Shown piece after piece: positions 17,129 to 25,582 of a stretch of DNA of 64,000 bases. Position numbers and translations under genes: made by a program. The first letter of the stretch is position 1, and the number at the start of each line of letters is the position of its first letter. Source of the stretch: Leifsonia sp. Root227 (GTDB taxonomy: Bacteria; Actinomycetota; Actinomycetes; Actinomycetales; Microbacteriaceae). The stretch lies in NCBI RefSeq assembly GCF_001428745.1, contig NZ_LMIO01000004.1, positions 682,001 through 746,000 on the forward strand, given 5' to 3'. The notes beneath the pieces were generated by a model, which worked only from the letters and a program-made list of their open reading frames with translations, searched no databases and was not told where the DNA came from.

Positions 17129-17764
17129 ATGCCTCCACAAGAGTCTCTGCTGGATGCGCCACAAGCGCGTCGCCTTCCCGTCACCGTCTCGATCACCCGC
17201 CGCGTCGACAGCACCCGACTGCCGGATGTGACCCGCTGGGTGCAGTCCGGCGTCAACATCGCCAACACCTATGAGGGCTTCCTCGGCTCCGGGTGGGTGC
17301 GCGCTGGTCACGACTCCGACGAGTGGCACATGCTCTACCGCTTCGCGGACGCCGCCGCCCTCGACGTCTGGGAGGGCTCGGAGGACCGAGCAGCCTGGCT
17401 GTTCGACGGCCGCGAACTGGTCGAGCTCGCCAGGGTCGAGCGGCGAACGGGCATCGAGGGCTGGTTCGATCAGCCGCAGGACGCCGTCGCGGGCGAACCC
17501 GACCCGCTCGATGTGGGCGCCCGCCCCATCCCGGTCGCGCCGCCGCGCTGGAAGCAGGCGGTGACGATCTGGCTCGGCTTCTTCCCGCTGTCCCTGCTGT
17601 TCACGTTCCTGGTCACCACGTTCATCCCCTTCTGGCACCAGCTCTGGATCCCGGCCACAGTGCTGATCACCACGCTCTGCCTGACGCCGACGATGACGTA
17701 CCTGCTGCTCCCCTTCGTCACGCGTCTCCTGCACCCCTGGCTGCAGCGCCCGCGCCGTCGCTGA
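17129..17764 (+). CDS. Antibiotic biosynthesis monooxygenase (ABM) domain membrane protein
   Basis: The 211-residue protein has an ABM-like ferredoxin-fold domain at about residues 14-105 (VSITRRVDSTRLPDVTRWVQ, WHMLYRFADAAALDVWEGS), followed by a linker and two transmembrane helices at about 145-168 and 175-200 (TIWLGFFPLSLLFTFLVTTF). This domain order is known for small membrane-attached ABM proteins whose role is unclear; heme or quinone-related oxidation is possible. It starts 37 nt after the LacI gene and may be read through from it, but has no clear functional link. Confidence 0.75.
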   Translation: MPPQESLLDAPQARRLPVTVSITRRVDSTRLPDVTRWVQSGVNIANTYEGFLGSGWVRAGHDSDEWHMLYRFADAAALDVWEGSEDRAAWLFDGRELVELARVERRTGIEGWFDQPQDAVAGEPDPLDVGARPIPVAPPRWKQAVTIWLGFFPLSLLFTFLVTTFIPFWHQLWIPATVLITTLCLTPTMTYLLLPFVTRLLHPWLQRPRRR

Positions 17765-18116
17765 CGCGCGCCGCCGCGCGCTCGCCGCGCGCCACCTGCG
17801 CCCGAACGGAGTTCGCGCACGCTTCCATCCGCGTTCTCCGTCCGGACGGAGTGCACGTCGGCGCGGCGCCTCGGTTCTCCTGTGAGACGGAGACGGGACG
17901 CGCCCCGGCGCGACCGTCCCAGCGCCCAGGGTTTCCCCTGACCCGACCCTGAATCCGCAGGTCTTTTGCCCCTCCCTCTTGCATCTCGCGCAAACGCGAT
18001 ATATCGTGACCTTGTCAACAACGCGATATATCGCGATCACCGAGGGTCCGCCACCGCGCGGCACCAGAGAACACGGGCCGCATCCACAGCCCGGAACGAA
18101 CACAGGAGCACGCACC
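17765..18116. other. Gene-free stretch with palindromes, upstream of the DUF4097-PadR pair
   Basis: These 352 bp have no supported gene. The left part is very GC-rich and contains a perfect 16-bp palindrome, CTCCGTCCGGACGGAG at 17836-17851, near a shorter GAACGGAGTTC repeat. The right part turns AT-richer and carries the two CGCGATATATCG repeats described separately, then the ribosome site AGGAG before the ATG at 18117. The palindrome could serve the 3' end of the ABM gene, but there is no T run. Confidence 0.5.
17994..18035 (+). promoter_or_regulatory. PadR-type operator repeats upstream of the DUF4097-PadR operon
   Basis: The 13-mer ACGCGATATATCG occurs twice in direct orientation, at 17994-18006 and 18021-18033, 27 bp apart. 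Each includes the palindrome CGATATATCG; the second extends to CGCGATATATCGCG. PadR-family repressors often bind such ATAT-centred palindromes, and the operon ends with a PadR gene, so this is probably its autoregulatory site. A TTGCAT hexamer at 17980 with TATATC 15 bp on could be a weak promoter. Confidence 0.6.
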
Positions 18117-18992
18117 ATGACGCAGGACAAGTGGCTGATCCAGCCGGGCGAGAGCAAGACCATCGACATCGAGCTCGTCCGGACGCTCAAAGCCGGATTC
18201 ATCGCAGGACAGGTCGACATCATCGGGCACGACGAGCAGGGAGCGCGGGTCGAGGTCCACTCGGTCTCCGGCCGCGACCTCAAGATCACGCTCGACGGCG
18301 ACCGCCTCGAGATCGACCACCCGCAGCTTCGCTGGGACAACTTCATCGAGGTCTTCAAGTCGATGCGGTCCAACGCCAAGGCCGAGGTCAGCGTCCTCGT
18401 CCCCCGCGACGTCGCCCTGAAGCTCGGCGTCATCTCCGCGACAGCGCTCGTCGCCGGCCTCCACACCGACGCCAAGCTCAGCACAGTCTCCGGCGACCTC
18501 GTGGTCGACGGGCTCACCGGCGACATCGAGCTCAACAGCGTCAGCGGCGAGCTCTCCGCCCGCGGCCACACCGGCCGCATCTTCGCGCACACCGTGTCCG
18601 GCGACGTGACCGCATCCGGGTCCATCCCCAAGTTCACGGTCGACAGCGTCTCCGGCAACACGATGCTCGACATCGTCGGCACGCCGGACGCGATCGCGAG
18701 CAACTCGGTCTCCGGCGACCTGACCATCCGCATCCCGGAGGCCCTCGGCGCCCGCTACCGGGTGAACACCGTCTCCGGCAAGGTCCAGCTCGACAACACC
18801 ATCATCCACGGTATGCCGGGCAAGACATACCAAGGGACGGAAGGCTCGCTCGACGGCACCTGGGTCGACGTCAACGCCAACTCGGTGTCCGGCAACGTCT
18901 ACGTCCTCCGCAGTGCGCCGTCCAGTGCGCCGTCCAGTGCGCCGTCCGGCGCGACCTCCGCTCCCGCCGGCCAGGACGGGGCGTCGGCGTGA
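18117..18992 (+). CDS. DUF4097 family beta-helix protein
   Basis: This 291-residue protein has no signal peptide or transmembrane helix. Residues about 95-260 consist of short repeats centred on SVSGD/TVSGE (TVSGDLVVDGLTG, NSVSGELSARGHTG, HTVSGDVTASGS), the pattern of DUF4097 proteins predicted to form a right-handed beta-helix. The C-terminus has three tandem SAPS units encoded by a 12-bp repeat at about 18913-18948. It is coupled to the PadR gene by a GTGA overlap, a pairing frequent in actinobacteria; a role as adhesin or envelope-stress partner has been suggested for such proteins but is not shown here. The ATG has AGGAG upstream. Confidence 0.8.
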   Translation: MTQDKWLIQPGESKTIDIELVRTLKAGFIAGQVDIIGHDEQGARVEVHSVSGRDLKITLDGDRLEIDHPQLRWDNFIEVFKSMRSNAKAEVSVLVPRDVALKLGVISATALVAGLHTDAKLSTVSGDLVVDGLTGDIELNSVSGELSARGHTGRIFAHTVSGDVTASGSIPKFTVDSVSGNTMLDIVGTPDAIASNSVSGDLTIRIPEALGARYRVNTVSGKVQLDNTIIHGMPGKTYQGTEGSLDGTWVDVNANSVSGNVYVLRSAPSSAPSSAPSGATSAPAGQDGASA

Positions 18993-19633
18993 GCCCCGTC
19001 TTCGCGCACGGGAGTCTGCGCCTCTACCTGCTGAGCCTCCTGGCCGAGTCGCCCAAGCACGGCTACGAGCTGATCCAGGCGCTCAGCGACCGGTTCGGCG
19101 GCACGTACAGTCCGAGCGCCGGCACCATCTATCCTCGGCTCGCGAAGCTCGAGGAGGAGGGCCTGGTGACCAAGGCGGTCGACGGCAGGAAGACCGTCTA
19201 CGCGATCACCGACGCCGGACGAGCCGAACTGGCGGAGCGGGAGCACGAGCTCGACGCCATCGAGGACGAGGTCACCGACTCCGTGCGCCGTCTCGCCGAC
19301 GAGGTCAGGGCCGGGGTCAACGACGCCATGCGTTCGCTGCGCGCCGACCTGGCCTCTGCCGCGCGCGAGGCCAGCCGCGGTCCTCGCGTCGACGTGCGGG
19401 ACATCCGGGACGGAGCCAGGGATGCGCGCGACGCCGGCCGGGATGCGCGGCAGGCTGCCAACGCAGCCGCGCGCGAAGCCGAGGCGGTGCTGAACGACTT
19501 CCGTCAGCAGCTCCGCACCGACTTCCGGTCGCAGGCGGCGCGCGGGGTGCTGCCGGATGGGGTCGTCCCGCAGCTCAAATCCGAGCTCGCCAGGGTGCGT
19601 GCATCCGTCTTGGAGGCGTTCTCGCGCCGCTGA
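18989..19633 (+). CDS. PadR-family transcriptional regulator
   Basis: The 214-residue regulator has a PadR winged HTH at residues about 5-85 (LYLLSLLAESPKHGYELIQAL, SAGTIYPRLAKLEEEGLV, RKTVYAITDAGR). The remainder is unusually long, charged and helical: a coiled-coil-like stretch with repeated RDARDAGRDAR elements at about 130-160. That C-terminal part is much larger than the Vir_C domain of short PadR proteins and its role is unknown. The GTG start overlaps the DUF4097 stop by 4 nt. It likely represses its own operon through the CGATATATCG sites upstream. Confidence 0.85.
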   Translation: MSPVFAHGSLRLYLLSLLAESPKHGYELIQALSDRFGGTYSPSAGTIYPRLAKLEEEGLVTKAVDGRKTVYAITDAGRAELAEREHELDAIEDEVTDSVRRLADEVRAGVNDAMRSLRADLASAAREASRGPRVDVRDIRDGARDARDAGRDARQAANAAAREAEAVLNDFRQQLRTDFRSQAARGVLPDGVVPQLKSELARVRASVLEAFSRR

Positions 19634-19751
19634 GCGCGCGCACCCCGCAGGCGGCAAGCGTGAGAAACCGGGGGATGCGCGCCGCGGCTGGGCAGCGGCT
19701 GAGAGCATTCGACGACACGCCGCCGGCGCACCAGGCACAGCCACACACAGC

Positions 19752-19788
19752 GAAAGCGCGTCCGACACTCAGGTGCGGGCGCGCTTTC
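19752..19788 (+). terminator. Hairpin terminator candidate after the PadR gene
   Basis: GAAAGCGCG (19752-19760) pairs with CGCGCTTTC (19780-19788), a perfect 9-bp stem with a 19-nt loop, followed by a T-rich stretch (CGTATTTCC). It lies 119 bp after the PadR stop and before the next promoter. Confidence 0.45.
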
Positions 19789-19895
19789 CGTATTTCCGGC
19801 GTGTTTCCGCGAGTTTTGAACGCGTTTCGGGACGCCGTGAAGACAAGCTCCATCCTTTGCAGATCCGCATACTCCGCGGGCCGCGACGCGCCGAC

Positions 19896-19923
19896 TTGAC
19901 AGTGGTTTCGCAGCGAGTATTCT
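19896..19923 (+). promoter_or_regulatory. Leaderless promoter of the KimA-like transporter gene
   Basis: A consensus TTGACA -35 (19896-19901) is followed after 16 bp by TATTCT (19918-19923). The GTG start of the transporter at 19932 lies only 8 bases after the -10 box, so the transcript should begin at or within two bases of the start codon. There is no space for a ribosome site or riboswitch. Confidence 0.7.
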
Positions 19924-19931
19924 CGACCCTC

Positions 19932-22097
19932 GTGACAAATGAGGGGAGATCCCCGAAGCGGTGGTTGATCGGCGACCCGCTTCCGAGCGAAAAGCTCGAA
20001 GGACAGCTACTCCCGAAGCACCTCGCCCTACCCATCTTCGCCTCCGACGCACTGTCGAGTGTCGCGTACGCCCCGCAGGAACTCCTGATGATCCTGCTCA
20101 TCGGCGGGCTCGCGTTCCTGAGCTTCGCTCCGTGGGTCGCAGCGGCCGTCGTGGTCCTCCTCATCACCGTGGTCCTCAGCTACCGTCAGCTCGTCAAGGC
20201 GTACCCGTCCGGCGGCGGAGACTACGAGGTCGCGCACAAGAACCTCGGTGAGAAGGCCGGGCTCGTCGTCGCGTCCGCGCTGCTGGTCGACTACGTGCTC
20301 ACCGTGGCCGTGTCCGTCGCATCCGGTGTCGACAACATCATCTCCGCCCTGCCGTTCCTGTCGAACTGGCGGGTCGAGCTCGCGGTGCTCTTCGTCGTCA
20401 TCATCGCCGCCGTGAACCTGCGCGGTGTGCGGGAGTCGAGCAAAGCGTTCGCCATCCCGACGTACCTCTTCATCGGCAGCATCTTCGTGATGATCGTGAC
20501 CGCACTGGTCCGCACGGCGTTCGGGGACGCCCCCATCGCCGAGTCGGCCAACTTCCAGGTGCACGCCAGCAGCCTCACGCAGGCGGCGATGGTGCTCCTG
20601 CTGCTGCGCGCCTTCTCCAGTGGATGCTCCGCCCTGACCGGTGTGGAAGCCGTGGCCAATGGTGTCCCCGCCTTCCGCACCCCCAAGATCAAGAACGCCC
20701 GCAAGACCCTCGCGCTGATGGGCGGCATCGCGATCGTCCTGTTCGCCGGGCTGACCACGGTCGCGCTGATCAGTGGAGTGCATTACGCCGAGAACCCCTG
20801 CGACCTGCAGGGCTGGGCCCAGTGCGCCACCGAGCCGCAGCGCAGTCTCATCGCGCAGATCGCTGCGGCGACGTTCGGCAACAACACCATCCTGTTCTTC
20901 ATCGTGCAGGCGGCGACGGCTGTGGTCCTGCTGCTCGCGGCGAACACCGCGTTCAACGGCTTCCCGCTGCTCGGCTCCGTGCTCGCCCGCGATTCGTACG
21001 CCCCCAAGTCGCTGAACACCCGCGGCGACCGCCTCGTGTACTCGAACGGCATGATCCTGCTGGCGCTGGCCGCCACCGCCCTGCTGCTCGTCTATCAGGC
21101 CAACCTCACCCAGCTCATCCAGCTGTACATCATCGGCGTGTTCGTCTCGTTCACCCTCGGGCAGTCCGGGATGGTCAAGCACTGGATCACGCTGCTGCGG
21201 TCCGGTACGGTCGCGCCGAGTGAGCGGTCCAGCATCGTCCGCAGCCTCTGCATCAACGCGTTCGGCGCGTTCCTCACCGCCGTCGTGCTCATCGTGGTCA
21301 CGATCACGAAGTTCACCCACGGCGCGTACCTCGTGTTCATCTTCATGCCCATCCTGTGGCTGCTCATGCTCGGCGTGAACCGCTACTACCGGGATGTGGA
21401 GAAGGAGATCGAGGTCGACCCCGTCACCACGTTCGGCAGCAGGGGCGACCACGCCATCGTGCTCGTCGGCAAGATGCAGAAGCCGGCGCTCAAGGCCCTC
21501 GACTACGCCATCGCCGCGCGCCACGACTCGATCGAAGCCGTGCACGTCGCGGTCGACGAGGAGTCGACGGAGAAGCTGCAGCAGCAGTGGATCCAGCAGA
21601 ACATCCACGTGCCGCTGACCATCATCGAGTCGCCGTACCGCGAGTTCGGCCACCCGCTGATCAAGTACCTGAAGCACCGGCGCGAGGAGCACGGCTCCGA
21701 GGTCGTCACCGTGTATCTGCCGCAGTACATCGTCGGCCACTGGTGGGAGTCGTTGCTGCACAACCACAGGGCAAGGCGCATCCGCCAGCAGTTGCTGCTG
21801 TGTCACGGCGTGACCGTCGCGCTCGTGCCGTGGCTGCTCGACTCGTCGTCGCTCATCTACGGCCGCCGCTCCCGCCCGCTCCCCGGTCAGGACCGCCGTG
21901 GAGAGCCGATGCGCCCTGTCGCGCGCAGGCCGCTCGAACCGGCCTCCAAGCAGCACGGGCACACCCGCGCGCACGGGACACCGGCTTCTGCCGGGCAGCC
22001 GCCCGCGGCGAAGGGCTCCGGGTCGGCCGAGCAGGCTCCGCCCGCCGCCACACCGGCGTCCGAGACCAAGAAGGTCCCCGCACGCGCCAAGCGTTGA
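19932..22097 (+). CDS. KimA-like potassium importer (APC superfamily permease)
   Basis: The 721-residue membrane protein has about twelve transmembrane helices (residues 30-480) and a cytoplasmic C-terminal region of about 190 residues before a Pro/Ala-rich tail. Several segments closely resemble Bacillus KimA (YdaO), a potassium/proton symporter: FASDALSSVAYAPQELL near residue 35, YPSGGGDYEVAHKNLGEKAG near 94, LLVDYVLTVAVSVASGVD, RAFSSGCSALTGVEA, and a C-terminal USP-like domain. KimA in Firmicutes is inhibited by cyclic di-AMP; that regulation here is only a possibility. Annotation as a generic amino-acid permease is the alternative. The GTG start matches the leaderless promoter. Confidence 0.75.
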   Translation: MTNEGRSPKRWLIGDPLPSEKLEGQLLPKHLALPIFASDALSSVAYAPQELLMILLIGGLAFLSFAPWVAAAVVVLLITVVLSYRQLVKAYPSGGGDYEVAHKNLGEKAGLVVASALLVDYVLTVAVSVASGVDNIISALPFLSNWRVELAVLFVVIIAAVNLRGVRESSKAFAIPTYLFIGSIFVMIVTALVRTAFGDAPIAESANFQVHASSLTQAAMVLLLLRAFSSGCSALTGVEAVANGVPAFRTPKIKNARKTLALMGGIAIVLFAGLTTVALISGVHYAENPCDLQGWAQCATEPQRSLIAQIAAATFGNNTILFFIVQAATAVVLLLAANTAFNGFPLLGSVLARDSYAPKSLNTRGDRLVYSNGMILLALAATALLLVYQANLTQLIQLYIIGVFVSFTLGQSGMVKHWITLLRSGTVAPSERSSIVRSLCINAFGAFLTAVVLIVVTITKFTHGAYLVFIFMPILWLLMLGVNRYYRDVEKEIEVDPVTTFGSRGDHAIVLVGKMQKPALKALDYAIAARHDSIEAVHVAVDEESTEKLQQQWIQQNIHVPLTIIESPYREFGHPLIKYLKHRREEHGSEVVTVYLPQYIVGHWWESLLHNHRARRIRQQLLLCHGVTVALVPWLLDSSSLIYGRRSRPLPGQDRRGEPMRPVARRPLEPASKQHGHTRAHGTPASAGQPPAAKGSGSAEQAPPAATPASETKKVPARAKR

Positions 22098-22104
22098 TCG
22101 CCGC

Positions 22105-22135
22105 TTGACCTTGACGTAACGTCAACCTCTACCGT
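22105..22135 (+). promoter_or_regulatory. MerR-type promoter and operator of the TipA-like regulator gene
   Basis: TTGACC (22105-22110) and TACCGT (22130-22135) are separated by 19 bp, the elongated spacing used by MerR-family activators. The spacer contains the perfect 7-1-7 palindrome TTGACGT-A-ACGTCAA (22111-22125). It lies just upstream of the MerR gene, so autoactivation is expected. Confidence 0.75.
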
Positions 22136-22167
22136 GGATTTCGCATCCCACGAGAGAGGAGACGACG

Positions 22168-22923
22168 GTGGACTGGTCCATCCAAGACATCGCACGGCTG
22201 GCCGGAACGACCAGCAGGACGCTGCGTCACTACGACGACATCGGCCTCCTCCCGCCCAGCAGGATCGGCGGCAACGGCTACCGGTACTACGACAGGGACT
22301 CCCTCGTGCGGTTGCAGCGCATCCTGCTGCTCCGCGACCTCGGTCTCGGCCTCCCGGCCATCGCCGACGTCCTCACGAGCCAGGTGGATGCGGTCCCCGC
22401 CCTCCAGGGCCACCTCACGTGGCTGCGCGACGAGCGGGAACGGCTGGCGCGACAGATCGCGTCGGTCGAGTCGACCATCCAGGCGATGAGAGAGGGAGAA
22501 GAGATCATGGCGGAAGACATGCTCGACGGTTTCGACCACACGCAGTACAAGGACGAGGTGGAGGAGCGCTGGGGCAAGGAGGCGTACGCGCGGTCCGACG
22601 CGTGGTGGCGCAGCAAGACGCCTGCCGAGCGCGCGGAGTGGCAGCGGCTGCAGAAGCGGCTCGCGGCCGACTGGACGGCCGCGGCGGCCCGCGGCGGCGA
22701 CCCGGAGAGCGCGGAGGCGCAGGCGCTCGCCCAGCGGCACTACGACTGGCTCGGCGCGATCCCTGGAACCCCTGGCAGCGACGCGAACGGCCCGACGGCC
22801 GCCTACCTGACCGGCCTCGGCGACATGTACGTCGCCGACCCGCGGTTCGCAGCGAACTACGGAGGAGAGACGGGCGCGGTGTTCGTCCGCGACGCGCTGC
22901 GGGTGTTCGCCGCGCGGATGTGA
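22168..22923 (+). CDS. MerR-family regulator with TipAS ligand-binding domain
   Basis: The 251-residue activator has an N-terminal MerR winged HTH (WSIQDIARLAGTTSRTLRHY, then YDDIGLLPPSR and GYRYYDRDSLVRLQRI) and a coiled-coil helix at about 75-112. The C-terminal TipAS domain begins near residue 118 (FDHTQYKDEVEERWGKEAYA) and ends with FVRDALRVFAARM. TipA proteins of Streptomyces bind thiopeptides and other xenobiotics covalently and activate efflux genes and themselves; the ligand here is unknown. The GTG start has AGAGAGGAG upstream. An ideal MerR-type promoter precedes it. Confidence 0.9.
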   Translation: MDWSIQDIARLAGTTSRTLRHYDDIGLLPPSRIGGNGYRYYDRDSLVRLQRILLLRDLGLGLPAIADVLTSQVDAVPALQGHLTWLRDERERLARQIASVESTIQAMREGEEIMAEDMLDGFDHTQYKDEVEERWGKEAYARSDAWWRSKTPAERAEWQRLQKRLAADWTAAAARGGDPESAEAQALAQRHYDWLGAIPGTPGSDANGPTAAYLTGLGDMYVADPRFAANYGGETGAVFVRDALRVFAARM

Positions 22924-22953
22924 GGTCGGTGCGGTCACGGTGGGCGGTGCGGC

Positions 22954-23880
22954 TCAGGCGCGGCGCGGGCGCCTGCGTGCCCGTGCCCTCGCGACCTGGG
23001 TCAGTCGGTCGTCGAGCCAATAGGCCGCGACGGCCTGCGCCGGGCGAATCCCGCGCGGCGACCGCGGGCTGGGCTCTCGGTCGGGCTGCACCGCGCCGAT
23101 GAGGTTGCTGTCGGATGCGCGGTGGTCGCGCATCCGGGTGGCCGCGTCGGTTTCGAGCAGGATGCCGTCACGCACGTCGAACGTGGCGGCATCCTGCTCC
23201 TCGAGGCCGGCCGATTGCTCGGCCGTGCCTTCGAGCTCGCTTTCCAGCGCCGCCGCAGTCGTTGCAGCGTCCTTCGGCAGGCGGATTGCGAAGAAGGGGA
23301 GGGTGATGCTGCAGAGCGGGCCGACGAGCAGGGCGAACGCGAGCGTCCCGATGCCGACGTTGCCGCCGAGGAACCAGCCGATCACCAGCACGGTCACCTC
23401 GATGCCCGTGCGCACCGCCCAGATCGGCCAGCCGGTGCGGGCGTGCAGTCCCGTCATCAGGCCGTCGCGGGGGCCAGGGCCGAGCTTCGGGCCGATGTAG
23501 AGGCCGGTCGCGACCGCCAGCAGCAGCAGGCCGCCGACGAACAGCAGCACTTGCGCCCACAGCTCGGTCTGCTGCGGGATGATCGTGAGCCCGACCTGGG
23601 CGCTCGGCCCGACGAGCAGCACGTTCAGCACGGTGCCGAGCCCTGGGCGCTGACGCAGCGGGATCCAGAACAGCAGCACAGCGACGCCGACGAGGTTGGT
23701 GACCAGGCCGAACAGCAGGCCGGTCTTGAGCGACACTCCCTGAGCGAGCACGTCCCACGGCGACACTCCGATGCCGGCACGCACCATCATCGCAATGGCG
23801 ATTCCGTAGAGGAACAGCCCGAGGAGGAGTTGCGCAAGGCGTCTGGTGAGGAGGAGGCGGCTGGTCACTCTCCTATCCAA
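22954..23880 (-). CDS. YczE-like membrane protein
   Basis: The protein of about 308 residues has five predicted transmembrane helices in the first 205 residues (LAQLLLGLFLYGIAIAMMVR, WDVLAQGVSLKTG, and others; YIGPKLGPGPRDGLMTGLHA in a loop), matching the YczE/YyaS family. The remaining 100 residues are a charged cytoplasmic tail not usual for the family. It is divergent from a MocR regulator, a pairing described for yczE genes under control of YczR-type MocR proteins. The start is uncertain: TTG at 23880 or GTG at 23868, the latter with AGGAGA directly upstream. Transport function is unproven. Confidence 0.8.
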   Translation of the reverse strand: MDRRVTSRLLLTRRLAQLLLGLFLYGIAIAMMVRAGIGVSPWDVLAQGVSLKTGLLFGLVTNLVGVAVLLFWIPLRQRPGLGTVLNVLLVGPSAQVGLTIIPQQTELWAQVLLFVGGLLLLAVATGLYIGPKLGPGPRDGLMTGLHARTGWPIWAVRTGIEVTVLVIGWFLGGNVGIGTLAFALLVGPLCSITLPFFAIRLPKDAATTAAALESELEGTAEQSAGLEEQDAATFDVRDGILLETDAATRMRDHRASDSNLIGAVQPDREPSPRSPRGIRPAQAVAAYWLDDRLTQVARARARRRPRRA

Positions 23881-23913
23881 TTTCCTGATTGGCCTTTTAT
23901 CAAGAGTCCAATT
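23877..23913. promoter_or_regulatory. CCAAT repeats between the yczE-like and mocR-like genes
   Basis: The short intergenic region holds TCCAATT twice in direct orientation (23876-23882 and 23907-23913) and one inverted ATTGG (23888-23892) that pairs with the first as CCAAT-6-ATTGG. MocR regulators of divergent yczE genes are known to bind direct and inverted repeats in this position, so these are candidate sites. Confidence 0.45.
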
Positions 23914-23929
23914 CGCTTAAGGTGGCCTT

Positions 23930-25414
23930 ATGCCGGATGCGCAACTCACCGCCCGCTCGCTCGAATCGCTCCTCGGAGAGTGGCGAGGAGGGGGCGCCCA
24001 CTACCAAGCGCTCGCCGACCGCATCCGGTTGTTGGTGCTCGACGGCCGCATCCCGATCGACACGCGCCTGCCCGCCGAACGCGACCTGGCGGCACGGCTC
24101 GAACTCAGCCGCACCACCGTGACCGCTGCGTACCGGGGTCTGCGCGACGCCGGATTCCTCGACAGTGTTCGCGGGTCGGGCAGCGTCGCCCGCCTCCCCG
24201 GTCCCGTGCTCGTCACGGCTCCGATCCCCGGCGGCGACGGGATGCTCGACTTCACCAAGGCCGCGCTGCCCGCGGCCGCCTCCCTCCCTGCCGCTGCCCG
24301 CGCCGCAGCGGAGGAGCTGCCGCACTTCCTCCCGCACTCCGGCTACGACGCCGTCGGCCTGCCGCATCTGCGCGAGGCCATCGCGGAGCGCTACCGCCGT
24401 CGCGGCCTCCCCACCGACCCCGACCAGGTGCTCGTCACAGTGGGCGCGCAACAGGCCATCGCGCTCATCGCCCGCACGTTCCTCGGCCGCGGCGACCGCG
24501 CGATGATCGAAATGCCGACGTACCCGCACGCCACCGATTCGCTGCGGCTCGCGGGTGCGCGGCTGGTACCCGTGACGGTCACTGTGCCGGGCGCGGACGC
24601 ACCGCATCCCGTCGGCGAGGAGGACGACGGCTGGGACATCGACGCGCTCGAGCAGACGCTGCGGCGCGCGAACCCGGCACTGGCCTACCTGATCCCCGAC
24701 TTCCAGAACCCGACGGGCGCGTCCATGTCCCCGTCGACGCGCGAGCGCGTGCTGGCGGCGACGGCGGCGCAGGGCACGATCGTGGTCGGAGACGAGACGA
24801 CGGCCGACCTCGACATCGACAGGCTCGGCGAACACCTGCCGCTGCCGGTCTACGGCTCCCGGGGGGCGGGGGATGCGCCCGTGCTGCTGATCGGGTCGGT
24901 GAGCAAGAGCCTGTGGGGCGGTCTGCGGATCGGCTGGATCAGGGCGGAGCGGTCGTTGATCCAGAAGCTGACGGCGGCGAAGCCGGCCACCGACCTCGGC
25001 ACGCCGCTGCTCGAACAGCTCGTGGTGGCGCGGATGCTGCCGCAGATGGACGAGATCCTCGAAGACCGGCGCGCGCAGCTGGCGGCCGGGCGCGAGCGGG
25101 TGCTGCGGATGGCGGCGGAGACCTTCCCGGAGTGGAGCGTGCCCCGGATGCACGGCGGCCTCGCCGCCTGGGTCGGGATCGGCGCGCCTGTCAGTTCTGC
25201 GCTCACGCTGGGCGCTCGCAGCCAGGGGCTGCTGATCGCTGCCGGCCCTCGTTTCGGGCTGGACGGCGCGTTCGAGCGCTTCCTGCGCATCCCGATCACG
25301 TATTCGGAGGAGGAGACGGCGCTGGCGTTCGCTGCGCTGTCACGCGCGTGGCCGGGCGCGCTGCGCGAGCCGGCCGCGTACCCGGACGCGGCCCCCCTCC
25401 CCAACGTGGTCTAG
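23930..25414 (+). CDS. MocR-family PLP-dependent transcriptional regulator
   Basis: The 494-residue protein joins a GntR-type winged HTH (residues about 24-90: YQALADRIRLLVLDGRIPID, LPAERDLAARLELSRTTVTA) to a fold-type I aminotransferase domain (about 120-480). The PLP-binding lysine is in SVSKSLWGGLRIGW (Lys326), with YLIPDFQNPTGASM earlier. Such proteins sense PLP or an amino acid and regulate neighbouring genes. The YczE-like gene is divergent, 49 bp away, and repeats suited to a MocR dimer lie between. The ATG start follows GGTGG weakly. Confidence 0.9.
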   Translation: MPDAQLTARSLESLLGEWRGGGAHYQALADRIRLLVLDGRIPIDTRLPAERDLAARLELSRTTVTAAYRGLRDAGFLDSVRGSGSVARLPGPVLVTAPIPGGDGMLDFTKAALPAAASLPAAARAAAEELPHFLPHSGYDAVGLPHLREAIAERYRRRGLPTDPDQVLVTVGAQQAIALIARTFLGRGDRAMIEMPTYPHATDSLRLAGARLVPVTVTVPGADAPHPVGEEDDGWDIDALEQTLRRANPALAYLIPDFQNPTGASMSPSTRERVLAATAAQGTIVVGDETTADLDIDRLGEHLPLPVYGSRGAGDAPVLLIGSVSKSLWGGLRIGWIRAERSLIQKLTAAKPATDLGTPLLEQLVVARMLPQMDEILEDRRAQLAAGRERVLRMAAETFPEWSVPRMHGGLAAWVGIGAPVSSALTLGARSQGLLIAAGPRFGLDGAFERFLRIPITYSEEETALAFAALSRAWPGALREPAAYPDAAPLPNVV

Positions 25415-25460
25415 CCGCCCCGCGTTTCGCGCCGCTGCCGCGCCACGTTCGCGCGCGCGC

Positions 25461-25512
25461 GATGCCAGTAACTGTTGCGACATGCCCGGGATGCGGCGCA
25501 GATACTGGCATC
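25461..25512. repeat. REP-like inverted-repeat element, copy 1
   Basis: A 52-bp element with inverted ends GATGCCAGTA/TACTGGCATC (25461-25470 and 25503-25512) enclosing a GC-rich middle. It matches a second copy at 29824-29881 through both arms and through much of the loop (GCGACA then GCCC, and GCGGCGCAG). It lies after the MocR gene. No transposase is near. Confidence 0.75.
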
Positions 25513-25582
25513 TCGCGCTTCGACGGGGCGGCCTGTGGATGGATTTCGACGCTCTGCGGCGGAATCGTGCATGGTGGGTGCC

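Noticed and set aside
19634..19931. Possible cyclic di-AMP (ydaO-type) riboswitch before the KimA-like gene
   Set aside because: The promoter lies within 36 bp of the start codon and no riboswitch-like core was seen upstream.
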